NCBI GenBank assembly: GCA_018105865.1 | Contig: CM030833.1 | Span: forward strand, 14,802,381-14,866,380 | DNA length: 64,000 nt | Reading direction: 5' to 3' | Origin: Metaphire vulgaris | Taxonomy: Eukaryota; Annelida; Clitellata; Crassiclitellata; Megascolecidae | In this document: positions 34,701 to 46,348 of the stretch, piece after piece | How positions within the stretch are numbered: the first letter of the stretch is position 1 | Layout of the letters: each line of letters begins with the position of its first letter | Made by a program: the position numbers and the translations under genes | The notes under the pieces: generated by a model | Databases searched by the model: none | What the model was told of the DNA's origin: nothing | Seen by the model: the letters and a program-made list of their open reading frames with translations, nothing else

Positions 34701-37700
34701 CTGGAGTCATGTTTCACGAAGTTGGTTACTGATGTGATTTTCCTTAGTGACCGACTAATTAAAATTCGAATGAGATGCAAGAATGTTGACATCACCATAA
34801 TCGAGGCATATGCACCCACAGAAGGAGATTCGGATGAGGAGAGAGAAAAATTCTACAACAATTTGCAACAACTGATAGACAAAACACCAAGACATGACCT
34901 TATTTTGCTCCTAGGAGATTTCAATGCAAAAGTTGGGAGTATTTTTGGAGTATGGGGAAAATTTCTAGGAAAGCATGGAGTCCAAGGGAATGAAAATGAC
35001 AATGGCACCAGATTACTTGAATTATGCAGCAACAATAATTTGTGCATAACCAACACTCAATTTATACAAAAAATGTGTAGGAAACTCACATGGACCTCTC
35101 CAGATAGCAAAACTGAAAACCTGATAGATTATATCATCTATCATATTAAGATCCTTATCTGTATGTCTCTCTGTCTGTTACCTTCAAGCGTTCTGATTGG
35201 TTGACTATTGGTAGACGGTTTAGACCGTTTAGTCCTTACGTCGCGATGCGTTGGTGGGCAAGCATTGACTATTGGTAGACGGTTTAGTCCTTACGTCGCG
35301 CGATGCGTTGGTGGACGATGTTCGAAGACGACGTTGCTATTGGTAACAATAATGTTCTCAGCCTGAGGTAGTTGCAACGTACATTTTAACGTACACAAAA
35401 AATACGTGTACAGCGTCACAAATGGCCACAGTTGCGTGATTTGAACGTACATAGTAATTATTACGTGGTGCAGAGCTTGGCTAGGTGGCGATCATTGAAA
35501 TGTTCAGCATGAATTCAATGATTGGGTATTAGGTATATGTATTGGATTAGTATTATCCTGCACTGCGAGCGAAGCGAGCATCTTTCTAGTCACTAGAGAA
35601 GATTGGTTGACATCAGTGAGAAAGACAAGAGTATATAGATCTGCAGAAATTAATTCGGATCACCATCTTATTGTGTAAGAGATAAAAGTTAAATTAAGTG
35701 GGGAAAAGGTGCCAAGGAAAAAACGTTTTGACACGGAAAAATTAAATGAAATGGATGTAAAAAATAAATTTCAGATCAAAATCCAAAACAGATTTGAGGT
35801 GCTAACAAACCTGACAGATGACAAAGATCCAGAGACAGAATGGGAAAATTTCAAGACTGAAATTAACAAAGTGGCAGAGGAAGAACTTGGATACAGAAAG
35901 ATTGCGAAAAGGAACTGGATATCAAAAGAAACAGAATAACTACAGGCAGAAATAAGAAAATCTAAAGAAGCAGCCATGAATCCTGGTAAGGGTGGAACTG
36001 AAGAGACTACTGAATTAAATGAATTAAGAATACAGCTAAAGAAAAGATTAATCAGGGATAAGAATAAAATGTTGGAAGAGATGGCGAATGAGATGGAAGA
36101 TGCTTACAAAAGAGGAGACAGCAAAAAACTCTTTGCAAATGTCAACAAACTAAGTGGAAGCACAATCACAAAGATAATAAGCATTGAACCAGTTAAGGAT
36201 AGAAATGGAGAAATATTAACAGAGAAGGAAAGGATCATGGCCAGATGGAAACAACATTTTGATGAGATACTAAACCGCAAATTTTGGTCAATTTTGGCAA
36301 ATTTTAGGGCCAATGTTGGCAAATTTGCAATTTTTTATATTTTTGGCAATTGTTTGCAATTTTTTGTGCATTAATACAATATAAATTATTTTTTTCATTT
36401 TCTTGGGGCCACGCCCCCTGCCCCCAAATGACGCCACTGATTACATCACGATCGGTGTTATTTTGAATCAATATCAGTGTCGGTTCAGTTCAGATAAGTA
36501 GCATCATTTAGCTTATTAATAGTTTATATAAAGGTGTTGAAAGCAAAATATTTCCCCCCATTTTTTTCCGGGCACACACTGCACCCGCCTTCAATAGGGA
36601 TAGAAGCCCCTGCATGACAGTAGCATATAGGTAATAATGAGCTTAAGTTGAAGCAGCAATTTACATAAAAATGATATTAACATAAAATATCTCATGAATT
36701 TAAAAGCGAGCGGATAGGTAAACGATCACTGATCCAGAAAATATTATCATAGTAGAGAGGATAATTGTAATTAGTGTGAAGCATATTAAATATGTATTAT
36801 TTAGGTAAAGGAAGACTTCTATTTGGCTTGGAAAGAGCTTTGACAAAGTTAAAGTTTCCATGTGAACCATCAAATCTTAGCTGCTGATAACTCACTTTTG
36901 AAAGCTGCAAATTACTCTATAGACCAGATGTGATTTTTTTTAAAGTGTGAGCTAGAAATTTTCTAATAATTGACATGCTACTGCATTCTATGTTTATTTG
37001 TGATTAATATTCAGTTTATTATTATTTCCATTCAGAGAAACAGTGAATGTTAATTATCATTTCACTGAAGTGATTGATCCAATGGCGGCTCCAGGATTTT
37101 GCAAGTGGGGTGGCAACTTCTAAACATGGGACCAGCTATTTTTCTTAAAGCTGGACTAGTCTAGTTGCTTAGAATTAGTGCACTAAAGCAGGGGGGTCAT
37201 TGTGGGAGGAGGCATTCAATTGTGGAGACAATTGTCAATTAATTAATCAATTGTTGTGACAGTTAATGTTCGCTCTGGACCCACCTCTGGGTTGATCTGT
37301 GGATTATTTTTAAATTATAAGGTAATAGTGCAGTTCAGTCACTCAGAGCAGAAGTTCCGGCTGTCTTTTGCAACTGTCGGCCCATCCGCCATGTCCAACT
37401 GTCACACCATCGTGTCTACCTACCTAAAGAAGGATCTCAACATTACCAAGTCATTGATTCACCTGTCAAAGGTGTATTCCATTGGTTATTAACTGACATT
37501 TTTTGCCTCTTTCTCTTTACCACATCTGAAACATCCCTGCTCTTCTGTCTCATTTTGGGCTCAACATTTTGTCCGTTTATCTCAGTTAAGGTCTTAGGCG
37601 CTTAACTTGGCTGAAAATGTACTTAAAGTGGTAGATAAAGATTATGACTGGTGATGAGGAAGTAGTATGATGACCTTAACCTTTATTCTTTCATCTATTT

Positions 37701-38065
37701 TATGTCTATTGTAGTGAGCTATTCGTACACTACCAGTAATCAGAATGTGAAATATATTTGCATTCACGATAGTCACTGTTAACACTACACATTTAACTTG
37801 CTGTAGGTTAATCACTTTTAAAATTGAACCTTCTTAAAGATGTTTGTGAAATGATGAAGAAAAATTGTCTCAGGATTTGAACCCATCTGCTGTTGTGTTT
37901 TTCATTATGTTGTTGTGCATGATGGATAATGTGGAGCTTTGATTTCATTTGCTCATCATTCGGCCCCTGAAGAACCATCGAGGAAAGGGTTCACCAAAGC
38001 GGAAGAAAGATGCCGAGAAATCTGAAAAGGCTTCACCAAGAAAGAAGAAGCAAGATGCTGATGAA
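31734..38065 (+). CDS. Four-exon gene, possibly REC114-like PH-domain protein
   Basis: Exons 31734-32018 (donor GTGAGT), 32543-32680 (acceptor TTTTTTCTCTAG), 37334-37471 and 37973-38065 are all phase 0 and stay open when joined. The second and third are both 138 bp. Translations: LFLRPGQVLKLDSFALTRG, LTHVVALCEDRLSFVALDG, QKFRLSFATVGPSAMSNC and a basic tail (KGSPKRKKDAEKSEKASPRK). The order and spacing resemble REC114 (ISQGQTLLEGFSL, then DCLLF, then FRVQF...), a meiotic double-strand-break factor with a PH-like fold; this is a by-eye match. ATG at 31734 is the start in frame, but the acceptor-like AG just before it means the first exon may be longer. The 3' end is unresolved: after the last donor, CAG-CTGTGA at 39008 would give an immediate stop. 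Confidence 0.45.
32283..32500. repeat. (GAT)n-rich microsatellite
   Basis: GATGATGATG and GACGACGAC units in the first intron of the 31.7-38.1 kb gene. The 85-residue Met-rich ORF over it is simple-sequence artefact. Confidence 0.85.
32940..33030 (-). mobile_element. LINE 3' fragment with (ATT)n
   Basis: (ATT)n then TCTAGAGTGCCGTAAGCATACC...AAGAGCCCTTTACAAG matches the 3' UTR next to 15606-15720. Only about 90 bp retained. Confidence 0.5.
33031..34079 (+). other. Intron sequence, no gene seen
   Basis: Within the large intron of the REC114-like candidate. Open frames are short and overlap on both strands. The CCCCTTCACCG... arm near 33468 may be another element edge, not proven. Confidence 0.3.
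34080..36285 (+). mobile_element. RTE-type LINE, 5' part, interrupted by a Helitron
   Basis: 5' UTR-like sequence, then an endonuclease: GHWNV, KELKRLNIKICGISETHW, EAYAPTEGDSDEEREKFY, LILLLGDFNAKVG, LCITNTQF, LTWTSPDSKTENLIDYII. After the Helitron it resumes TREDWLTSVRKTRVYRSAEI and a linker region (RNWISKETE, GSTITKIISIEPVKDRNGEI) up to HFDEILNR, then breaks off into unrelated repeat DNA. The RT domain is missing, so it is dead. Several stops and frame changes are present. Confidence 0.8.
35137..35589 (+). mobile_element. Non-autonomous Helitron inserted in an RTE LINE
   Basis: Begins TCTATCATATTAAGATCC and ends GCGAGCGAAGCGAGC-ATCTTTCTAG, next base T. The host reads ...GATTATATCA then TCACTAGAG...; removing 35137-35589 restores the LINE frame (LIDYII-TREDW) with no duplication, a textbook A|T Helitron target. 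453 bp; no Rep/helicase. Confidence 0.9.
36286..36440. mobile_element. MITE right-end fragment (GACGCCACTG)
   Basis: Repeated TTTTGGCAAATTT/TTTGCAATTTT units followed by GGGGCCACGCCCCC and the terminus AATGACGCCACTG at about 36429-36441. The left terminus was not found where it meets the RTE copy. Confidence 0.45.
36441..37333 (+). other. Intron sequence with MITE relic
   Basis: AATGGCGGCTCCAGGATTTTGC at about 37082 is a decayed end of the CAGTGGCGGCTC family. No gene recognised otherwise. Confidence 0.4.
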
Positions 38066-39381
38066 GTGAGAAAATTCAGAAAACCTTGAACTTGGTAGAG
38101 TTATATTTTAGAGCAGGGAACCATAGAAGAATTGGAAGGTTAACAGGAAACTTGTAAGTTATGCAATGATGATGATAATGATAGCAGGGAACCAAGTTAT
38201 TGGATTCAAATTAATATTTACTGGAACCATATGAAAATATAATAGAAATATTTTGCTTTGTATAAATTGCAATTACTAAAGGGATCTCAAAAGCGGAATA
38301 AACAGTCATGGTGGGTTCGATCCCCGCAGGAGCCCTAAGGTCGATTCGGCCTTAATACTTGCTAGAGGGTGACGGTAAACTGAGAAGCAGCATTAAGTTG
38401 TGAAGGTAAAATGTGAGTCTGGGGAAAGTAATGGCAACCTACCCCAATTAATGGCTTATACCACCTACGTTGCTGATTGCCCAGGTCGGAGATAAGCGCC
38501 AGAACCCATCACTGGGACTGATAAACATGTATCCACAGTGATACTTGTTATAATTGATTGCAGCTTTTAAAAAAATTTGAGTCAGTATTAAGTGCATGTT
38601 ACTCTATTTGCTGAACTCTGTACAAGTAGCTTCAGTGGTGCAATGATATTTTCATATGATTCTATACCAGTTATTTGTCTTATGCATATGTTTTGAGTAC
38701 ATGTCTGCCAGTGCTTCAATTGCCTTGTTTTATGAGTTTAAGTTGGTGTTTTGGACCGTTCTTCATTTGAAGCACTTAATTTAAATTTGATTCTTGCTGC
38801 TGTTTAACAGTGGCTTGGAATGCATTTGATTCTTGCTACTGTTTAACAGTGGCTTGGAACGAGAGTATAAATTTATTTTTCTGAAATTAATAATTATTTT
38901 TATTATTTCCATACACAGTGGTGCATATTTACTAATTTATTTATAATACAATTAGTATTTTAAAAAATTATTTGTATATAATGTGTGCCTTCCGATTGCT
39001 TAATTTTCAGCTGTGAACGACGCGACCTTCGGTCAGCTTTTTGATCTGTTTGCCATACGTTCAAGTGCTGTAAACTGTTACCCTGTTGTAGGGAACTTTT
39101 AGAGTTGTTACTTTGGTGCCTGTTCTATTATGTTTCACAATGTTTTGATGTTATTCACTAGTACATTTGATAGTCAGCACCAAGATCGATTTAAATAATT
39201 GCACTGCGTGTTATTCTGATGTTTCTTTGCCAGTTTACCAGCTGTAGCATTTATTTCTGCTGCATTGACTTCGTAGACTTATCTAGTTTCTACATTCTGC
39301 TGTTGAAACATTCTTAAATTTTTAATTGGGTATTTTCTGGTGTGATCACATTTTTTAGTTGCCTTTTCTTATTACAATTCA

Positions 39382-39423
<42 letters not shown>

Positions 39424-39570
39424 GTTATTATTATTATTGAACAAATGTTGCAGATATTGGAGCTTTGGTCTATGTTGTGATTGTATGACAGGTACTCAAA
39501 ACTGACTGAGTGGAGAGTTTTGAGTTGTTATACAAGTGGATTTTAGGGATCTTAGTAATGTTGGCTTTTT

Positions 39571-39660
<90 letters not shown>

Positions 39661-39705
39661 TTAATGTTGAACCTCTCTCACCATTACCAAATTTATTCCT
39701 CAGAC
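38066..39705 (+). other. Region downstream of the REC114-like candidate
   Basis: GTGGGTTCGATCCCCGC near 38312 resembles a Pol III B box and the next 230 bp may be a SINE. A duplicated GATTCTTGCTNCTGTTTAACAG unit occurs at 38790 and 38828. A weak exon candidate follows TTTTCAG at 39010 (VNDATFGQLFDLFAIRS) but its phase does not join the previous exon. An (ATT)n tract at about 39384-39440 and a (TA)n tract at 39570-39656 are simple repeats. Confidence 0.35.
39570..39656. repeat. (TA)n microsatellite, ~86 bp
   Basis: Uninterrupted TA run. Similar tracts are at about 41898-41957 and 47252-47340. Confidence 0.95.
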
Positions 39706-39910
39706 CAGTGCTTTCCATGCTTTTTCCAGCCACGGCACATCATCCATGATCATGATCTCTCCCTTTTCCTAAGCTCAAAGGCAAAAAATAGGTCATCAAC
39801 TTGTTTACATTAGCTGTTAGATTATATTCTAGATCTTTAAACAAAATAATTTTCGAACATTTTGCCGCTGCCACACTTGTGTGCCACGGCACACAGGTTG
39901 GGAAGCACTG
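39706..39910. mobile_element. hAT-type MITE, CAGTGCTTCCC family
   Basis: Ends CAGTGCTTTCCATGC and GGGAAGCACTG; 8-bp duplication CCTCAGAC/CCTCAAAC (39698-39705, 39911-39918). A shared motif (GGCAAAAAATAGGTCATC) lies at about 39781. Same family as the one-ended copy at 12801. Confidence 0.8.
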
Positions 39911-39918
39911 CCTCAAAC

Positions 39919-40948
39919 GATGTGAACTTGACAGTCATTCCATGTGTACAGGTAAACATGCAGTTCGAAAATGTTCTGTGTCTGATTCATACGAAGCAGG
40001 AATTGAAATGTGATGAAATCCATTTGATGTCCATTGTCCATCCATTCTTGCTTGTATTCATTGAGTTTTTCTCTAGAACAGCGTTGGCTTTACTCTTGCT
40101 ATATGTTGGTGTTCAGGCTCTTCATTTTGTGTTCTCTTTTAATAAGGAATTGTTTCCTACTGGATCCAGTACTGGTATCAGTACTGATAACCTCTTGACA
40201 AGTTTCTGTCCACTGGTTATTGGCAAAATTGGATATAAATTTACCCGTACTATGGCATATCATTTTGCTTTTCACATTTTGGTAGAACATGGGTAATATT
40301 TTAAAAGGTTGGCTTATTTGCATCCAGGTTTTCACGTCTTTCTTAGAATGCCATTATGTTTCTTATGCTGTTTTGTTAAGTTCTATATTTTAACAGGTAG
40401 TTTATTTTAAAATAAGTCATTTGATTGATATATGGAATTGTTTTAATAAGTATGTGGTAATAACCTTTGGTTTGATTTTAGCAGTAATTGTGCTTTGTTT
40501 ATGGTATTTTGATGCTTTGAGTGTGTCAAAAACCATAAGGCATTTCCTGATCATATATGTTTGACTTTGTGTTAACTGGGTATTGGACCAGCTGAGCATA
40601 CTTAATTATCGGAAAGCTGCTCTATACCAAAGGTCTTCAAGTTGAAATATTATTTTTGGATATGTTAATGCTTTTGAACCGTGTGTTTCGGCCAATCGCT
40701 GGTTTTACCGCGATTGGTTTTGACTAATGAAATGCAGCCAGCAAATGTTTACTTTTTATTATTCATTAAGTAAGTAGGCCTAAGTACTTTCATTGAGTAT
40801 GCAACAATATGTGTAAAATGCGTTGATGCAAAAGTTCATTTTTCACATAGTTCTCCAGGATGATTAAATTTTTATTGGTGAATATTGTTAGTGGTAGTGT
40901 CTAGTATAGTATAGCTTAATATAATTTGCGTGTGTATTGTAAACAAGT
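39919..40948 (+). other. AT-rich stretch, no gene recognised
   Basis: A 144-residue frame (39862-40296) has hydrophobic and Ser-rich stretches but starts inside a MITE and has no family signature, so I do not call it a gene. Confidence 0.35.
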
Positions 40949-41161
40949 GCCGAAGAGGCCTCCAATCGCACTCATTGGCGCAACGTCATCAATGATGGTG
41001 CGATGATTTTGGAGGCTAATCGGATAGTTGAACTTGGAAGAAAGCGGAAGAACCGTGCAAACTTAATCTCCGCCTCTACAACGGGTTACATATGTAACCA
41101 CTGTGGAAAAGCATGTGCAGCAAAATTTGGACTATATAGCCATATGTGCACCCATATATGA
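40949..41161 (+). mobile_element. LINE ORF2 C-terminus with C2H2 finger
   Basis: HWRNVINDGAMILEANRI, then KRKNRANLISASTTG and CNHCGKACAAKFGLYSHMCTH-stop. A WR..I/V..GA..FE segment followed by a single C2H2 finger is how many LINE polyproteins end in aquatic animals. Only about 70 codons remain; it has no upstream RT here. Confidence 0.55.
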
Positions 41162-41185
41162 ATGCTAACAGTCTCTAGTCATAGA

Positions 41186-41834
41186 TAGGATTGCCAGACG
41201 TCCTCCAAAAGGAGGACATGTCCTTTTTAGGTCAGTGTCTTCCAGGCAAAGCTAAAAATTGTAAAATGTCCTTTTGAGAGTGTGCTATCATTTGTGCAGG
41301 ACCAGAATGAACAGTTCTTTAAAACACTTGCATTAACAATGGAGTTCTTTTTTCCAGAGTTGCCCAAATCCCAGTTGCTTCTCAGAATTACTTAAAATTT
41401 GTGAATTATTTTTTTGTATTCCTGGACACAATGGCAATGTGGAAAAAGTCTTCTCCTTGGTTATGCTCAATGGTCAAAGGAAAGGAACAAACTCTTGGTA
41501 GACTCTGTAAAGGGTATCATTCTCACCAAATACAATTGTACGAATCTTATACTTGTAACCAGTTTTATGCATATGTGATCGACAATGAGGATCTTTGCCG
41601 AAAAGTTGGTTCCTCTGAGAAACACACTATGTTGTGTAGCAGTAAGGATAATAGAGGTAAAGGTACAATTTGTATATATAAATAATTGCTGTAAAAATGT
41701 TTCTTGCATTTTGATGCTAATAGTTTCCATTGAATTTATATTAATTTTCTCATTTGGAACATTCAATGCGTCCTCCTCTGCCTTCCTTTTCGTCTGACTC
41801 TGTCCTTTGGCTACCCATGCATCTGGCAACCCTA
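41186..41834. mobile_element. hAT deletion derivative, TAGGGTTGCC family
   Basis: Ends TAGGATTGCCAGACGTCC and ATCTGGCAACCCTA with perfect 8-bp duplication GTCATAGA (41178-41185, 41835-41842). Shares several hundred bases with 62319-63151 (GTCCTCCAAAAGGAGGACAT arm, AAAGGTACAATTTGTATA). The finger-coding part is degraded. Confidence 0.85.
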
Positions 41835-41890
41835 GTCATAGATCATTTATGAACTCACAGGCGATCTGTCATCGATTTCAGTGGACTGCT

Positions 41891-41950
<60 letters not shown>

Positions 41951-41967
41951 ATATAAAAATATATATA

Positions 41968-42014
41968 CTAGAATGATGTTCGCTTCGCTCGCAGTGCAGG
42001 ATAATACTATTGTG
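41968..42014 (-). mobile_element. Helitron 3'-end fragment
   Basis: On the minus strand CACTGCGAGCGAAGCGAAC-ATCATTCTAG ends at 41968. Only the terminal piece and a short subterminal stretch match the other copies. Confidence 0.5.
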
Positions 42015-42274
42015 GAGAATTTGCATTTCTCGTCTATTGTTACCAGCTGCTGGAATCTACGGCGTCATAGCCACACGTCTACGGGCAAATACCAGAGATC
42101 TGATTCTTACCATGGGACTTTAAAACCCCTTATTTTCGATTTATTAACAGCCATCCATCAAATATCTCACTGAAATACGATCTTAAATAAATTAGCGCAT
42201 GAGCGAAAGCTGGGTCGCGTATTTCAAAAGTTATAGCTGATTTTTGGTTACGTTGACTATGCGATTATGTCTAG

Positions 42275-44885
42275 TCAATCAATCAATAAACTTCTATGGC
42301 GCCACTATAATAATGCCCAGGGCATCAGCCGATGGCGCACCAAATCCAAATAGAATTAGAGCCAGGTCAATCCGGAAGATCAGTCAGAACAGCCGGAAAG
42401 CAATCTAAAAAGCTAAAAGGGGTATAAGCCAAGTCAAACAAGTAAGTTTTAAGACCAGTTTATCAAGTTTATCAAGTTTATTTATCAAGTTTATTTTTCT
42501 CAACATACTGATGAGTACAAATCAAGAAAAAAAGACAAGCTTAAGTTAATTAAACTATTAAAGTATAATACATGAATGTCCATTTGCTTGTACATACTTT
42601 AAAGAATAATGTTTCAAACTCATAGTACAGAAATCAGTTGAGAGAAAAAAAAGGATTGGCCTAAGGGATTTGTATCCCGTACAATTGGCCAACCTCAAAG
42701 TTTGTAATAATATGACATATAAAAGTCTTTAAATGATGGAAATTAGGAATTATTTAGGGATCAAGTAGGAAGTGATTTAGTTTATTGGATGAAAGTAACC
42801 ACAGATAGTACATTTAGTCATATTGATTGTATAAAATGTAGTTAGTACATATAATGTATAATAAAGGTATTTAGTGATCATAATTGAGAATTTGAGTCAA
42901 TATTAAATAATTTTAGCCAAGAGAAAATTAAGTTTGCCATTTTAAAAAGAAATATTTTTAAGTTAGTTTTAAATGAGGTTAATTGGTTTAGATTTTTAGA
43001 TCAGGAGGAGGCTATTCCAAATTCTAGGTCCAGAAAATTTGTTAGTAAATAATCTGGCATTAGTAGATGCATATTGAAGATAGATATTATTACTATTTCT
43101 GAGATTGGGTTTACATTTAATGTTTAGATTATCAAAGAATTTGTTTGCATAGAAAATATTGGGTAAAAGTTATGAAGATATTTAAATACAAATAAGGCAG
43201 TTTGCTGTTTATATATATTTTCAATTTTTAAAATATTATATTTATTAAATAGATTGGTTGTATTAGTATAATTCTTTTCTTTAAATATTAGTCTTATTGC
43301 TTTATTTTGTAGAATTTGGATTTTGCCAATAGTTGATTTATAAGTATTTGCCCAAATTATATTGCAATAGGTTAGATATGAATGAATAAGAGTAAAATAG
43401 AGTTGCCTAAGAGCAGAGAAGTCAATCATATCTTTAATGTGTCTAATTATATTGAGATTTTTTGCTATTTTATTTGAAAGTTCATTTGACTGTTCTTTCC
43501 AGTTTAGGTGCTGATCGACTATTACTCCTAGGAATTTTACAGAAGATTTTTTGGTTAAGGTAGTGCCATCTATCTTTATTGGATCAAGATTGTACAAATG
43601 AGATTTTAGATGGTTAAGAGCTAGTTTGTTTATTTTAAACCAATTTGATATTTTTAATAATTCAGAATTGACAAGGGCAACCAAATCTTTCAAGTTTTTA
43701 TGACTAGCAAATAAGTTAGTGTCATCAGCAAACAATAAAAATTTAAATAGCGTTGATGTATTAGGTAAATCATTAATAAAAATTAAGAAGAGAAGAGGTC
43801 CTAATATAGATCCTTGGGACCAGATCTAAAAGATGATAAATTTTTAGTTTTACGAAGTAATATTGGTAATGAATTCCAAAGCTTAGGGACACACACTGAG
43901 AAACAACTAGTGGCATTGACGGTGCGAGAATAAGGAACAACAAATGAATCCTGCCGAATACCTAGTGGATTGAGCAGTAGGTCGAGGGATTTAGTGCATC
44001 TTAAGGTAATAGGGTTCACTATATGATATGGTTTTAAATACCAAAAGACAAATTTTATAATTAATTCGGTATTTGATAGGAAGCCAATGTAGGGACTGTC
44101 TTGTTGGAGTTATAGGCCTATGTTCGAATCTTGGAGTTTTGGATATGACTCTAACTAAGGAATTTTGTAGGCTACTCTCTGGAGTTTCTGGATATTTGAA
44201 TTTGTGATGCCAAAAAGCAAGGAATTGTAATAATCTAGGTGACTAGATACCAATGCATTGGCTAACTGAATAAGAACAGGCTTAGGGAGGAGATGTCTTA
44301 TGCGATAGATGTCCCGAATATGATAATGAGAAATTTTGCAGACTGAATTTATGTGACTAGTGAAAGAGAAGGAAGAGTCAAATATCACACCAAAGTTGCG
44401 AGCAGAAGTACTTCTAGGGACAACAGTGGAATCTCCTAATATTACGGATTTCAGAGATTCAAATTTAGTAAATAATTTTTGAGCTGGAGTACCTAATAGC
44501 AAGAACTCAGTTTTTGATGAATTCAAAAGAAGCTTATTTGAACCCATCCATGACTGAATATTAGTAAAGACGGTGGATAGTCATAATGGATGAGTTTGAA
44601 GAAGATTGATCAAAGAGAATTTGAGTATCATCAGCATAAAGATGATACGCCACTTGATGTTCATCAAGAAGTGAACCTAAGGGGGTTGTATAGAGAGTAA
44701 ATAGCAGAGGTCCAAGAACCGAGCCTTGAGGAACACCACAAGACAGATCAGTGGGAGTTGAGAGATTCTCATGTATTATCACTGATTGAGTGCGGGAATG
44801 TAAATATGAAGAAAACCAATGTAAAGCAATGTCAGAGATTCCAAAGCAATGTCCAAGACGATGAAGAAGAATAGAATGATCGAGT
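42275..44885 (-). mobile_element. CR1/L2-like LINE with a second LINE nested in its 3' UTR
   Basis: The outer copy encodes (minus) LDHSILLHRLGHCFGISDIALHW, CGVPQGSVLGPLLFTLYTT, YHLYADDTQILFDQ, NKLLLNSSKTEFLLLG and LIQLANALVSSHLDYYNS. The 3' end near 42275 shows TCAATCAATCAATAAAC. It is interrupted at 42459-43817. Same subfamily as 25362-27345. Degenerate, with frame breaks. Confidence 0.78.
42459..43817 (-). mobile_element. Second LINE inserted in the first, 6-bp duplication
   Basis: Flanked by GACCAG at 42453-42458 and 43818-43823. The outer LINE sibling at about 26250 reads straight through ACCAGGTCTAAAAG, an empty site. The insert ends in repeated CTTGATAAA (minus) and encodes FADDTNLFASHKNLKDLV, FLGVIVDQHLNWKEQSNEL and IHSYLTYCNIIWANTYKS (43124-43735). 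5' truncated. AT-rich codon use differs from the outer LINE. Confidence 0.85.
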
Positions 44886-45680
44886 GATAGGCAGAAATTT
44901 AGGGACCAATGCAAAATTGTCTGTAAATTAATTTCTTTAACTAAATCCAACTATTTAACTTATCTTGTCATGCAAAATTCTTCAAATCCTCGTCTGCTCT
45001 GGAAATCTCTAAATAGCATTCTTCATAGGGAAAAGTCAAGTGTCACACCTGGTTCCTTCTCTTTATCATCACTCCCAGATATCTTCTGCCAATTTTTCTC
45101 CAATAAAATATCTACCATTCGCCTAAAATTTTAGATCATTTCTTCAACTGGTTTCTCTTTTCCGAAATCCCCACCAACTCCTCTTAATTCCTTTAAACAC
45201 CCTTAATGACGTTCGCCAGATAATCTTTACATCACCAATTAGTCAATGTACCCTCGATGTCCTACCAACTCAAATCTTCAGAAACTGTTTTGATGTTTTT
45301 GGTCCAATAATAACAAACTTCATAAATCTCTCATTGCTTGAAGGGTGTTTCCCCTCTGCATTCGCTCATGCAGTTGTTCACCCACTACTTAAAAAGCCAT
45401 CTCTCTCTCCTGACGACTTGTCTAACTATAGGCCTATATCTAATCATAATTTCTTATCGAAAATTCTTGAAATGATAGTTGCTAAGCAAATGCATGCTCA
45501 TTTGTGTTCTAGTCCACATTACCTCCCTTTCCAGTCTGCTTACCGAAAATATCACTCTACCGAAACGGCTCTGTTGGCAGTCCATGGTTATTTTGTTCGG
45601 GCTATTGATGCTGGAAAAGTTACCTATCTTTTTTTACTTCTTGATCTATCTGCTGCCTTTGATTTGATACTGTCCATCTG
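44886..45680 (+). mobile_element. LINE RT N-terminal part, plus strand
   Basis: Reads NPRLLWKSLNSILHREKSS, HPLLKKPSLSPDDLSNYRPI, FLSKILEMIVAKQMHAHL, PFQSAYRKYHSTETALLAV and LLLDLSAAFD, then breaks at the Helitron array. Head-to-head with the minus-strand LINE ending at 44885. Confidence 0.75.
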
Positions 45681-46099
45681 TCGCTCGCTCGCGCGGCTTC
45701 GCTCGCAAGGTTCCAGAACGACCAATCTGAACGCTCACCCAGCCAAGCAATCAGAACGCTTGAAGGTAACCAATGAGAACATCACACAGCCAACCAATGA
45801 GAATGCTCACATAGCCAAGCAATCAGAACGCGCTTGAAGGCAACCAATCAGAACGCTCACACAGCCTTCGATTTCGCAACGTCGAAAATCAGAACGATTG
45901 AAGGTAACAGAGACGCAGAGGAAGGATTTACGTCGATTGCGCAACGTCAACCTTCGATTGCGCAACGTCGAAAATCAGAACTATTGAAGGTAACAGAGAC
46001 GCAGAGGAAGGATTTACGTCGATTGCGCAACGTCAACCAATGAGAACGCTTGAAGGTAACAGAGGCACAGGCACAGGGGAAGGATTTTAATATGATAGA
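45680..46099 (-). mobile_element. Helitron array member 4
   Basis: Minus-strand 5' end TCTATCATATTAAAATCC at 46099, after the CTAG of the neighbour. The body has repeated ACCAATCAGAACG and two copies of a roughly 80-bp block (ACGTCGATTGCGCAACGTC). The 3' end is imperfect (GCGAGCGAAGCCGCGCG...) where it meets the LINE at 45680. Confidence 0.65.
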
Positions 46100-46348
46100 C
46101 TAGAACGCAGGCTCGCTTCGCTCGCAGTGCAGGCTCGCTTCGCTCGAGGCAACGAATATTTCAGAACGACCAATCACAACGCTCACCGAGCCAACCAATC
46201 AGAACGCTTGAAGGTAACCAATGAGAACATCACGCAGCCAACCAATGAGAACGCTCACACAGCCAAGCAATCGGAACGCTCGAACGCTTGAAGGTAACCA
46301 ATCAGAACGCTTGCACAGAGGCACAGAGGAAGAATCTTAATATATATA
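46100..46348 (-). mobile_element. Helitron array member 3
   Basis: Minus 5' end TATATATATTAAGATTC at 46348, 3' end with two GCGAGCGAAGCGAGC blocks and CTAG at 46103-46100. 249 bp. Rich in AACCAATCAGAACG/AACCAATGAGAAC units. Confidence 0.65.

Noticed and set aside
39011..39110. Terminal exon VNDATFGQLFDLFAIRS for the same gene
   Set aside because: Good acceptor but incompatible phase with the last accepted exon; kept only as a note.
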